From UBA2943 sp946534895 (lineage in GTDB: Bacteria > Bacillota > Clostridia > Christensenellales > Aristaeellaceae), in NCBI GenBank assembly GCA_946534895.1, contig CAMNDE010000132.1:1-6466 (forward strand): a DNA stretch of 6,466 nt, given 5' to 3'. How positions within the stretch are numbered: position 1 is the stretch's first letter; every line of letters begins with the position of its first letter. A model generated the notes under the pieces. The model searched no databases, was not told the origin of the DNA, and worked only from the letters and a program-made list of their open reading frames with translations. Both the position numbers and the translations under genes were made by a program. Shown piece after piece: positions 1-5,690 of this stretch.

Positions 1-42
1 GTCCAGGCCTTCAAGTCCTGGAGAGACAGCCGCCCCGTCTGA
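1..42 (+). CDS. 3' end of an unidentified + strand gene (partial)
   Basis: Frame 1 reads VQAFKSWRDSRPV and then TGA at 40-42. The other two + strand frames stay open through the terminator into exoA antisense sequence. A bidirectional terminator starts 16 bases after this stop, which is what a convergent gene pair would show. On the - strand there is no ATG in this stretch that could start a gene downstream of exoA. Thirteen residues are too few to assign a family, so no function is proposed. The reading frame itself is an inference from the stop-terminator spacing. Confidence 0.4.
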   Translation, partial: VQAFKSWRDSRPV

Positions 43-58
43 TCCTTGCGTATCACTC

Positions 59-97
59 AAAAAAGGTATGGAACCATCACGGTTTCATACCTTTTTT
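59..97. terminator. Bidirectional Rho-independent terminator between the partial gene and exoA
   Basis: Six A's lead into an inverted repeat that ends in six T's. Positions 59-75 pair with 81-97 (17 pairs, one of them G-U at 71/85) around the loop ATCAC at 76-80. The A-run and T-run give a U-tract on either strand. It begins directly after the exoA stop codon (99-101 on the - strand) and 16 bases after the + strand stop at 42, so it can serve both convergent genes. Confidence 0.9.
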
Positions 98-98
98 G

Positions 99-860
99 TC
101 AGAATTCCATCTTCAGCACCAGTTCCACCGGGCAGTGATCGGATCCCATGATTTCGGGATGAATCTCGGCTTTCTCAATTCTGTCGGCCAGAGCCCTGGA
201 CACAAGGAAGTAGTCAATTCGCCATCCGGCATTGTTTTCCCGGGCATGGAAGCGGTAGGACCACCAGGAATATGCGCCTTCGGCATCCGGATGCATGTAC
301 CGGAACGTATCCACGAATCCGCTGTCCAGAAGCCGTGTCATGCACGCTCGCTCCTGAGGCGTGAATCCCGCATTGTTCTGATTGGACTTGGCATTCTTGA
401 TGTCCTTCTCCGTATGCGCCACGTTCATGTCCCCGCAGATCACCACCGGATGCGTTTTCTCGAGCTCCTTCACATAATGAAGAAACGCTTCCTCCCATTC
501 CATGCGGTACGGCAGCCTGGCAAGGCCGTCCTGGCTGTTGGGGGTATAGACGTTCACCAGATAAAACCCGGGATATTCGGCCGTAATCACGCGTCCCTCA
601 TGATCCATGGCATCCACCCCGATGCCGTAGGCTACGGAATCCGGTACCCTACGGCTGAAAAGTGCCGTACTGCTGTAGCCTTTCTTTTCCGCGCCGAGCC
701 AGTACTGTTCATACCCGTCCAGGGGAAGAGTCACCTGTCCCGGCTGACACTTGGTCTCCTGCAGACAGATCATGTCCGCATCGAGTCCCTGTACGCTGTC
801 AAGAAATCCTTTTCCAAGACATGCTCGGATCCCGTTTACATTCCAGGATATCATTCTCAT
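99..860 (-). CDS. exoA: Exodeoxyribonuclease III (AP endonuclease, ExoA/Xth family)
   Basis: This is a 253-aa enzyme of the exonuclease III/APE1 endonuclease-exonuclease-phosphatase fold. The family cuts DNA 5' of abasic sites and removes 3' blocking groups in cytoplasmic base-excision repair, using Mg2+ or Mn2+. Visible motifs in order are ISWNVNGIRA (4-13, with Asn7), LQETK (33-37, metal-binding Glu35), Tyr105 in VNVYTPN, GDMNVAH (143-149, Asp144 and Asn146), the YSWWSYR to WRIDYFLVS block (197-221), and GSDHCPVEL (239-247, catalytic Asp241/His242). All family active-site residues are present and the length is normal. Two ATGs are adjacent, at 863-861 and 860-858. I chose the second because it aligns with the usual M-K/R-x-I-S-W-N start and lies 8 bases from a weak Shine-Dalgarno AGGGTG (869-874). 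The first would add only one Met. The gene is transcribed alone, divergent from serC, and ends at a terminator. Confidence 0.96.
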   Translation of the reverse strand: MRMISWNVNGIRACLGKGFLDSVQGLDADMICLQETKCQPGQVTLPLDGYEQYWLGAEKKGYSSTALFSRRVPDSVAYGIGVDAMDHEGRVITAEYPGFYLVNVYTPNSQDGLARLPYRMEWEEAFLHYVKELEKTHPVVICGDMNVAHTEKDIKNAKSNQNNAGFTPQERACMTRLLDSGFVDTFRYMHPDAEGAYSWWSYRFHARENNAGWRIDYFLVSRALADRIEKAEIHPEIMGSDHCPVELVLKMEF

Positions 861-879
861 CATTCAATCACCCTGCCAC

Positions 880-908
880 ATCTTATCAGTTTTCCCTGCC
901 TTATACAA
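880..908 (-). promoter_or_regulatory. Candidate exoA promoter (extended -10)
   Basis: On the - strand TTGTAT (903-908) is followed after 17 bases by TAAGAT (880-885). The -10 is preceded by TGA, giving an extended -10 element TGn. Matches to consensus are only 3/6 and 4/6, but the spacing is ideal. Transcription would start just ahead of the AGGGTG ribosome site, leaving a short leader. A weaker alternative is an extended -10 TGCGATAAT on the - strand at 1045-1053 with no good -35, which would give a leader of about 175 bases that includes the 917-962 hairpin. Confidence 0.4.
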
Positions 909-916
909 CCGTCCCG

Positions 917-962
917 GCCGGGCTCTTCCGCAGGCAGACGGGAACTGCCTGCAGGGCCCGGC
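917..962. repeat. Long imperfect inverted repeat (18 paired bases) between exoA and serC
   Basis: Positions 917-926 pair with 953-962 (10 pairs, one of them T-G) and 930-937 pair with 945-952 (8 pairs). A three-base bulge (TCC, 927-929) separates the two helices and the loop is ACGGGAA (938-944). The stem is GC-rich and would be very stable as RNA on either strand. On the + strand it is followed by a loosely T-rich stretch (8 T in 963-974), which makes a weak terminator possible. On the - strand no T-run follows. It sits just upstream of the candidate exoA promoter and about 110 bases before the serC promoter, so its role is unknown. Confidence 0.6.
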
Positions 963-1037
963 ACTTTGTATTTTCCCTGTTTCTTTTTAGAATATCCCGC
1001 ACAAAATGCAGTTTCAGGGAGAGATTATTCCCAATAG

Positions 1038-1053
1038 TGCGAACATTATCGCA
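1038..1053. promoter_or_regulatory. Dyad upstream of the serC promoter, possible repressor or activator site
   Basis: The arms TGCGA (1038-1042) and TCGCA (1049-1053) form a perfect 5+5 dyad around ACATTA. The site ends 20 bases before the serC -35. It contains CGAACATTA (1040-1048), which resembles the core of the PurR box known from Bacillus. An inverted partial partner, ATTGTTC (1067-1073), abuts the -35. As the spacing and flanks do not match the Bacillus consensus well, PurR control is only a suggestion. The dyad is seen directly and its function is inferred. Confidence 0.25.
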
Positions 1054-1073
1054 ACAGACAAGCAGTATTGTTC

Positions 1074-1102
1074 TTGCCCGGCATATCAAAAACTGTTACA
1101 AT
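1074..1102 (+). promoter_or_regulatory. serC-serA promoter (sigma-70/SigA type, extended -10)
   Basis: TTGCCC (1074-1079, 4/6 to TTGACA) is followed after exactly 17 bases by TACAAT (1097-1102, 5/6 to TATAAT). TGT stands immediately before it, giving an extended -10. The predicted transcription start is near 1109. That leaves a leader of roughly 34 bases before the TTG start of serC, and it places any start codon upstream of about 1109 outside the transcript. Confidence 0.7.
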
Positions 1103-1127
1103 AAAATGGTATCCCATCCCATTGAAA

Positions 1128-1135
1128 GGCAGGTG
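1128..1135 (+). promoter_or_regulatory. Ribosome binding site fixing the TTG start of serC
   Basis: GGCAGGTG includes the Shine-Dalgarno core AGGTG (1131-1135), 7 bases before TTG at 1143-1145. No ATG in this frame lies upstream. The first in-frame ATG is the Met of the conserved AGPSM motif, too far inside the protein. The site therefore decides the start. Confidence 0.65.
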
Positions 1136-1142
1136 TCCGGCT

Positions 1143-2216
1143 TTGGAAAGAGTTTTCAATTTCTCCGCCGGTCCTTCCATGCTGCCACTGCCCGTGCTTG
1201 AAAAGGCACAGGCCGAATTATGCAGCTATGAACATTCCGGCATGAGCGTCATGGAAATGAGTCATCGCTCCCGGATATACATGGATATTTATCATCATGC
1301 GGAATCTGCCCTGCGTGACGTTCTGGAAATCCCGGATTCCTATGCGGTGCTCTTTCTCCAGGGCGGTGCCACTCTGCAGTTCTCCATGATTCCCATGAAC
1401 CTGGCCCCGCGTGGCGCGACCGCGCTGTACGCCGTCACCGGCGTGTTTGCCAAAAAAGCCGCCGCAGAAGGTGCCCGCTGGGTCAATGCTGTGAAAGTCA
1501 CAGACTGCGGCAGTGAAGGCTTTATTCCCGACCTTCCCGCGGATCTTCCGGAAGACGCCGTTTATCTCCATATCACCGGCAACAATACCGCCTACGGCAC
1601 CATGTATACATCCACCCCGGAACACGGAAAGGTCCCGCTGGTGGCGGACTGGTCCAGCGGCATCCTGGGCAGCCGGATCCCGGTTCAGGACTATGACCTG
1701 ATCTATGCCGGAGCCCAGAAGAACATGGGCATTGCAGGCGTGACCGTGGTGATTCTCAAAAAGGAACTGCTCGAGCGTGAAACGGATCCGCTGCTTCCCG
1801 ACCTGATGAATTACCGCTCCCTTGCCAAGGCGGAATCCATGATCAATACCCCGTCCACTTACGGCATCTATCTGCTCGGTCTTGTCTGCGACTGGCTGAA
1901 GGACCTGGGCGGCGTGGATGCCATGGAAGCCATAAACCGGAAAAAGGCCGGAATGCTCTATGATATTCTGGATCATTCCTCCCTTTATCAGGGCTTTGCC
2001 CGCAGGGATTCCCGCAGTCTCACCAATGTGACTTTCACACTGCGTCAGAGCGAGCTTACAGAGTCTTTCCTCAAAGGCGCGGAGTCTCTCGGCCTGATCG
2101 GTCTGAAAGGCTACCGGTCCATCGGCGGCATCCGGGCTTCCATCTACAACGGCATGCCTGTGGAAGGCGTGGAAACCCTAGCCGATTACATGCGCCGTTT
2201 TGAGCAGAACGCATAA
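1143..2216 (+). CDS. serC: Phosphoserine aminotransferase
   Basis: This 357-aa PLP enzyme (class V aminotransferase fold) converts 3-phosphohydroxypyruvate and glutamate to O-phosphoserine and 2-oxoglutarate, the second step of serine synthesis. The start is TTG at 1143. It gives MERVFNFSAGP, which aligns with the usual family N-terminus, has a Shine-Dalgarno at 7 bases and lies downstream of the promoter. Visible features are FNFSAGPSMLP (5-15), substrate-phosphate residues His41-Arg42 in EMSHRS, LQGGATLQF (73-80), NNT (147-149), Asp169 in VADWSS, the PLP lysine Lys193 in GAQKN, NTPSTYG (235-241), and the C-terminal GGIRASIYNGMP with Arg331. Several positions differ from the common pattern: Phe102 replaces the PLP-stacking Trp, Ile197 the Pro of GPAG, Trp170 the Met of VADMSS, and Tyr324 the His of GLKGHR. 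Overall length and fold motifs are normal, so I expect an active but divergent SerC. serA follows after 23 bases. Confidence 0.95.
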   Translation: MERVFNFSAGPSMLPLPVLEKAQAELCSYEHSGMSVMEMSHRSRIYMDIYHHAESALRDVLEIPDSYAVLFLQGGATLQFSMIPMNLAPRGATALYAVTGVFAKKAAAEGARWVNAVKVTDCGSEGFIPDLPADLPEDAVYLHITGNNTAYGTMYTSTPEHGKVPLVADWSSGILGSRIPVQDYDLIYAGAQKNMGIAGVTVVILKKELLERETDPLLPDLMNYRSLAKAESMINTPSTYGIYLLGLVCDWLKDLGGVDAMEAINRKKAGMLYDILDHSSLYQGFARRDSRSLTNVTFTLRQSELTESFLKGAESLGLIGLKGYRSIGGIRASIYNGMPVEGVETLADYMRRFEQNA

Positions 2217-2239
2217 CGTACGGAAAAGGAGAATGTCAA

Positions 2240-3397
2240 ATGTTTGTTATCAACACCTATAATCATATTGGACAGGCCGGTCTGGCCATGTACGACAAGG
2301 ACAAGTATCAGATCACCGACAAGCTTGACCGTGCCGACGCCATCATGGTGCACTCCGCTCCCCTGCACGAGGTCACCTTCCCTGAAACGCTCAAGGCCAT
2401 CGTCCGGGTCGGCGCCGGCGTCAATACCATTCCGGTAAGCCGCTGTACTGAGGAAGGCATCTGCGTGTTCAATACTCCCGGTGGAAACGCCAATGCCGTA
2501 AAGGAACTGGCTCTGGCCGCCATGATCATGATGACGCGGAATGTGCCCGCCGCCTCCGCCTGGGTCAAGTCCCTGAAAACACCCGAGCCCACCAAGGAAG
2601 TGGAACAGGGCAAGGAAGTCTTCCGTGGTCCTGAAATCATGGGCAAGAAAATCGGCGTCATCGGTGTGGGCGCCATTGGCTCGAGAATGGCCAAGGTATG
2701 CTCTGACATGGGCATGGATGTTCTCGGCTATGATCCCTATCTCACCCAGGCCCGGAAAAAGGAACTCCGCGCCTTTGTGCAGATGGTGGACAATGTGGAA
2801 GAGATCTACCGCACCTGCGACTATATCACCGTCCATGTACCGCTCAACGAACAGAACCGCAACCTCATCAGCCGCAAGGAAATTGATCAGATGAAGGACG
2901 GCGTGTATCTGGTGAACTATGCCAGAGGTCCCATCATCAACAATGAAGATGTGGTGGAAGCCCTGAAGAGCGGCAAGATCAAGGCCATGGCCACCGACTT
3001 CCCCACCTCCGAGCAGCTGCAGCTTGACAATGTGGTGGCCACCCCGCACCTGGGTGCCGGAACGCCTGAAGCCGATGAAAACTGCGCAGTCATGGCCGCA
3101 CGCCAGATCATGGATTATCTGGAGAACGGCAATATCACCAATTCCGTGAACCTGCCGGATGTCTCCTTCCCCCGCACGGACGGCAGCCGGATCACCATCA
3201 TCCACCAGAACCGTCCCGGCATGCTGGGCGCCATCACCGAAACCGTGTCCAATCAGGGCATCAACATTGAAAACCTTGTAAACCGCTCCAGAGGGAATGT
3301 GGCCTACACCATGCTGGATTTCATCGGCGAAGTTCCTTCTGAGCTTCCGGACCTGCTTGCCGCAAGAGAGGGCATCATGCGCGTCCGTCTCCTCTGA
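2240..3397 (+). CDS. serA: D-3-phosphoglycerate dehydrogenase, short form with C-terminal ACT domain
   Basis: This 385-aa cytoplasmic enzyme oxidises 3-phosphoglycerate to 3-phosphohydroxypyruvate with NAD+, the entry step of serine synthesis. The split substrate-binding domain includes VGAGVNTIPV (57-66) and FNTPGGNANAVKE (77-89). The Rossmann NAD site has the fingerprint Gly142-x-Gly144-x-x-Gly147 and the NAD-preferring acidic Asp165 in GYDP. The catalytic Arg229 (NYARGP), Glu258 (FPTSE) and His270 (TPHLGAGTPEADENCA) are all present, and the Arg-Glu spacing of 29 equals that of E. coli SerA. Residues 317-385 form an ACT domain (IIHQNRPGMLGAI), the module that binds serine for feedback inhibition in E. 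coli, so serine control is plausible. The extra ASB domain of long SerA forms is missing. ATG at 2240 has a strong AAAGGAG 8 bases upstream (2225-2231). The gene is co-transcribed with serC and ends at a terminator. Confidence 0.96.
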   Translation: MFVINTYNHIGQAGLAMYDKDKYQITDKLDRADAIMVHSAPLHEVTFPETLKAIVRVGAGVNTIPVSRCTEEGICVFNTPGGNANAVKELALAAMIMMTRNVPAASAWVKSLKTPEPTKEVEQGKEVFRGPEIMGKKIGVIGVGAIGSRMAKVCSDMGMDVLGYDPYLTQARKKELRAFVQMVDNVEEIYRTCDYITVHVPLNEQNRNLISRKEIDQMKDGVYLVNYARGPIINNEDVVEALKSGKIKAMATDFPTSEQLQLDNVVATPHLGAGTPEADENCAVMAARQIMDYLENGNITNSVNLPDVSFPRTDGSRITIIHQNRPGMLGAITETVSNQGINIENLVNRSRGNVAYTMLDFIGEVPSELPDLLAAREGIMRVRLL

Positions 3398-3405
3398 TCT
3401 CACTC

Positions 3406-3439
3406 ACTGCCTTTCCCGTTTTCCGGAAAGGCAGTTTTT
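3406..3439 (+). terminator. Rho-independent terminator of the serC-serA operon
   Basis: An 11-bp perfect stem (3406-3416 with 3425-3435, ACTGCCTTTCC against its complement) closes an 8-base loop. It runs into five T's (3435-3439). It begins 8 bases after the serA stop. The MATE ribosome site follows within 20 bases, so the MATE gene must depend on readthrough or on a promoter inside or before the terminator. I could not identify one. Confidence 0.92.
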
Positions 3440-3470
3440 CATCCCGCATCACAGAAAAAGGAGGAGTTGC

Positions 3471-4847
3471 ATGGCCACATCCCGCTCCGCCCGCGGCCAG
3501 ATGATGCTCGAAATGCCCGTGTCGCGCGTTATTCCGCGTCTTGCCATACCCACCATCATTTCCATGCTCATCACCAGCATCTACAATATGGCAGATACAT
3601 TCTTTGTCGGGAGAATTTCCACCTCGGCCTCCGGAGCCGTCGGCATCATCTTTTCCGCCATGTCCATGATTCAGGCTCTGGCCTTCACCTTCGGCATGGG
3701 CAGCGGTGCCAACATGAGCCGTGCCCTTGGCGCCGGGAATGAAAAGGAAGCACGCGTTTTCGTGGCTATGGGTTTCTTTACAGCCTTCGGCGCAGGCCTT
3801 GTGGTGTGTCTGGTCGGGAATCTGTTTACCGGCCCCCTGGTGAGGCTTCTCGGCGCCACCGAAACCATCGCTCCGCATGCCCAGGCCTATGCCACCTATA
3901 TCTTCTACGCAGCGCCATTCATGATGAGCTCCCTGGCCATGAACAACCTGCTCCGCTTTCAGGGACTGGCACTCTACGGCATGATCGGCATGGGCACCGG
4001 GGGCATCATCAATATTGCCCTGGATCCGCTTTTCATCTTTGTGCTGGATCTGGGCACCGCCGGTGCAGCCATTGCCACGGCCATTTCCCAGTTCATCAGT
4101 TTTTCCCTTCTGCTGTTCATGACCAATCACAAGTCCGATGCACTGTCCATCCGCCTGTCGGATTTCCGGCCCACGGCCGCGCTCTACAGACGCATGCTAT
4201 CCAACGGACTCCCGTCCATGGGACGCCAGGGCATTGCCAGTATTGCCTCCGTGGTGCTCAACCGTGTTGCCGGCTCCTGGGGCGATGCAGCCATCGCGGC
4301 CATGTCCATTGTAGGGCGCTGCACCATGTTCATGAATTCCGCTGTCATCGGTTTCGGACAGGGCTTTCAGCCCGTATGCGCCTACTGCTATGGTGCCGGT
4401 AAATACCGGCGCGTGCGCGAAGCGCTGAACTTCTGCATCCGTGTTTCCACCATTTTCCTGGCGGCCGTCGCCATCGTGTTTTTCCTTTCCGCCCGGCCTG
4501 TGGTCAGTTTTTTCCGTGACGATCCCCAGGTCATTGACATCGGGACGGTCGCCCTGCGCTGCCAGCTGATCACGCTCCCGCTCTGGGGACTGATTACCAT
4601 GTGCAACATGTTCACGCAGTCCATAGGTCTGGGTCTGCGTGCCACGCTCATTGCTTCCGCGCGCCAGGGCATCTTTCTGATCCCCTCGCTGCTGATTCTG
4701 CCCCGTCTGCTGGGACTGACCGGTCTGGAACTGGCACAGCCCGCTGCCGACCTGCTCACCTTCCTGCTGGCCGTCTGGATGACCCGCTCCGTCAGCCGTG
4801 AGCTCGCAGGCCGGCCCGACCGGGGTTCGGAAAAGGATCATGCCTGA
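3471..4847 (+). CDS. MATE-family efflux transporter
   Basis: This 458-aa integral membrane protein belongs to the multidrug and toxic compound extrusion family, Na+ or H+ antiporters that export cationic drugs and metabolites. The N-terminal signature is clear: IPRLAIPTIISMLITSIYNMADTFFVGR (21-48), then a stretch ending in MGSGANMSRALGAGNEKEA (76-94). Twelve hydrophobic segments in two six-helix halves can be followed, the second half beginning near residue 243 (LSNGLPSMGRQGIASIASVVLN). GFGQGFQPVCAYCYGAGKYRRVREAL (294-319) is the matching second-half motif. The C-terminus (441-458) is a charged cytoplasmic tail. The start is ATG 3471, with AGGAGG (3459-3464) 6 bases upstream. An in-frame extension to 3297 would overlap the end of serA and the terminator and is not used. 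The substrate cannot be told from sequence. Its position after serA does not prove a link to serine metabolism. Confidence 0.93.
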   Translation: MATSRSARGQMMLEMPVSRVIPRLAIPTIISMLITSIYNMADTFFVGRISTSASGAVGIIFSAMSMIQALAFTFGMGSGANMSRALGAGNEKEARVFVAMGFFTAFGAGLVVCLVGNLFTGPLVRLLGATETIAPHAQAYATYIFYAAPFMMSSLAMNNLLRFQGLALYGMIGMGTGGIINIALDPLFIFVLDLGTAGAAIATAISQFISFSLLLFMTNHKSDALSIRLSDFRPTAALYRRMLSNGLPSMGRQGIASIASVVLNRVAGSWGDAAIAAMSIVGRCTMFMNSAVIGFGQGFQPVCAYCYGAGKYRRVREALNFCIRVSTIFLAAVAIVFFLSARPVVSFFRDDPQVIDIGTVALRCQLITLPLWGLITMCNMFTQSIGLGLRATLIASARQGIFLIPSLLILPRLLGLTGLELAQPAADLLTFLLAVWMTRSVSRELAGRPDRGSEKDHA

Positions 4848-4889
4848 CATACCGCTTTCCTGTGAGAGGCAGGCTTTCCCTGGAACCAT

Positions 4890-4918
4890 TGCGTCACGCA
4901 GTACCGCCTGACAGGCGG
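4890..4918. promoter_or_regulatory. Two adjacent perfect palindromes upstream of the 194-aa gene, candidate operator
   Basis: TGCGT-C-ACGCA (4890-4900) and CCGCCTG-A-CAGGCGG (4904-4918) are both perfect odd-length palindromes. Their centres, 4895 and 4911, are 16 bases apart. The second ends 20 bases before the extended -10 at 4939, at or next to the place of a -35 box. Single-base centres are typical of DNA-binding dimer sites rather than RNA loops. An RNA hairpin (CACGC 4895-4899 with GCGTG 4920-4924, plus the inner stem) is possible, but no T-run follows, so a MATE terminator is less likely. Confidence 0.4.
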
Positions 4919-4938
4919 CGCGTGCATTCTCCACTGGC

Positions 4939-4947
4939 TGTTATTTT
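4939..4947 (+). promoter_or_regulatory. Candidate extended -10 promoter of the 194-aa gene
   Basis: TGT followed by TATTTT (4942-4947, 4/6 to TATAAT) makes an extended -10 element. The -35 position (about 4919-4924, CGCGTG) does not match TTGACA, so the promoter would need the extended -10 or an activator. Transcription would begin near 4954, just before the Shine-Dalgarno GGAG (4956-4959). Confidence 0.3.
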
Positions 4948-4967
4948 ATGGATTTGGAGTGTTTCCC

Positions 4968-5552
4968 ATGACCAAACGACAGATCATTCAGCACGCAAAA
5001 GACTATCTTGATCTTCTTGCCCAGGGTGTGGATCCCATTTCCCGTTCCCCGATTCCGGAGGATTCCGCCGCCTGCCAGCCGCAGCTGAGGAAATGCTTTG
5101 CCTATGTCTCCAGCATTCTCCATGAAATGCTCGATCATCACGGCTTTGTGGATCTTCAGGATGCAGACGCCCCGGACTATGAGCTTGTGGCGAAAAAACA
5201 GCCTTTCCATCTGACGGACGAGGAAAAGCAGAAGATCTATATCGTTCCCACAGGCACCACACCCACCGTGTTCCTGCGCTATGTAAACAATGTGGCCAAT
5301 CTTGAAAAAATGGAACGCCTTACCCCGAAAGCCGTCAATACCTTTCTCCAGAAGCGGGGACTGCTTGTCTCCCGGAAGAATCCGACCATGGTGCAGAAAA
5401 CGTTCTGGTCACCCACCCCCACAGCCATAGCCATGGGCTTTGTGGAAATCACCGTCACAGACCCGGAAACCGGCGAAATCCATCAGCAGCTCAGGTATTC
5501 CAGGGAAGCCCAGGAATATCTGATCCAGCATCTGGACGAAATACATCCCTGA
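4968..5552 (+). CDS. Conserved protein of unknown function, 194 aa
   Basis: I do not recognise a named family. The general pattern matches uncharacterised Bacillota proteins I recall: an N-terminal helix followed by LAQGVDPISRSPIPED (17-32), CFAYVSSILHEML (43-55), then a helical middle and a C-terminal TPTAIAMGFVEI with AQEYLIQHL. The N-terminal part (1-60) is mostly helical. Residues 83-134 (TDEEKQKIYIVPTGTTPTVFLRYVNNVANLEKMERLTPKAVNTFLQKRGLLV, key parts 103-134) resemble a winged-helix shape, with KAVNTFLQKRGLLV like a recognition helix and turn. There is no signal peptide or membrane segment, so it should be cytoplasmic. The start is ATG 4968 with GGAG (4956-4959) 8 bases upstream. A GTG at 4959 would overlap that ribosome site and is rejected. 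It stands alone between MATE and the convergent hydrolase. A DNA-binding or regulatory role is a guess from the middle segment. Confidence 0.85.
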   Translation: MTKRQIIQHAKDYLDLLAQGVDPISRSPIPEDSAACQPQLRKCFAYVSSILHEMLDHHGFVDLQDADAPDYELVAKKQPFHLTDEEKQKIYIVPTGTTPTVFLRYVNNVANLEKMERLTPKAVNTFLQKRGLLVSRKNPTMVQKTFWSPTPTAIAMGFVEITVTDPETGEIHQQLRYSREAQEYLIQHLDEIHP

Positions 5553-5567
5553 TCTGCATGCAGAGGA

Positions 5568-5585
5568 GAAAGCCCGAAGGCTTTT
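5568..5585 (+). terminator. Small hairpin with CGAA loop after the 194-aa gene
   Basis: AAAGCC (5569-5574) pairs with GGCTTT (5579-5584) around the tetraloop CGAA. A G-T pair (5568/5585) extends the stem and one further T follows. The stem is short and the T-run brief, so as a terminator it is weak by itself. It precedes the large terminator at 5591-5639 and may act as a first of two. Confidence 0.4.
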
Positions 5586-5590
5586 CCAGC

Positions 5591-5639
5591 AAAAAAAGGA
5601 AGACAGCCGCGTATATATCCGCGGCTTCTTCCTTTTTTT
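5591..5639. terminator. Strong bidirectional terminator between convergent genes
   Basis: Seven A's (5591-5597) and seven T's (5633-5639) frame an inverted repeat. Positions 5591-5603 pair with 5627-5639 and 5605-5611 pair with 5620-5626. That makes 20 pairs with one bulged C (5604) around the 8-base loop 5612-5619. It gives a U-tract in both directions and lies between the stop of the + gene (5552) and the stop of the - gene (5691), so it serves both. Confidence 0.93.
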
Positions 5640-5690
5640 CCGTCCGAACAGGCCTGTATACTCTTAAGGCACAGGATCCGGCACACATGC

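Noticed and set aside
1016..1032. GGGA...TCCC mini-hairpin upstream of serC as a riboswitch element
   Set aside because: The stem is four pairs only and lies upstream of the predicted transcription start. The serC leader is about 34 bases, too short for a known riboswitch or T-box.
96..1037. 313-codon open frame on the + strand opposite exoA
   Set aside because: It is antisense to exoA, crosses the exoA start and the intergenic hairpin, starts inside the terminator T-run and shows no recognisable domain.
1218..1976. 252-codon - strand frame opposite serC
   Set aside because: It is a shadow of serC with no ribosome site or motif, and serC is well supported.
2186..3403. 405-codon open frame on the - strand opposite serA
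   Set aside because: It mirrors serA almost exactly. It is rich in His, Gly and Asp as expected from the complement of GC-biased codons, and has no family motif. serA has complete catalytic motifs.
4842..4873. GCCTG...CAGGC inverted repeat just after MATE as its terminator
   Set aside because: The arms are only five bases, the loop is long and no T-run follows. I do not see a convincing MATE terminator.
3375..4934. Long - strand frames opposite the MATE gene (3375-4130 and 4197-4934)
   Set aside because: They have low-complexity His/Gly/Gln-rich translations typical of antisense shadows. The + strand encodes a complete MATE protein.
5648..5657. 10-base palindrome ACAGGCCTGT between the terminator and the hydrolase stop
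   Set aside because: It is short, has no loop, lies between convergent gene ends with no promoter to control, and is expected by chance in this much sequence.
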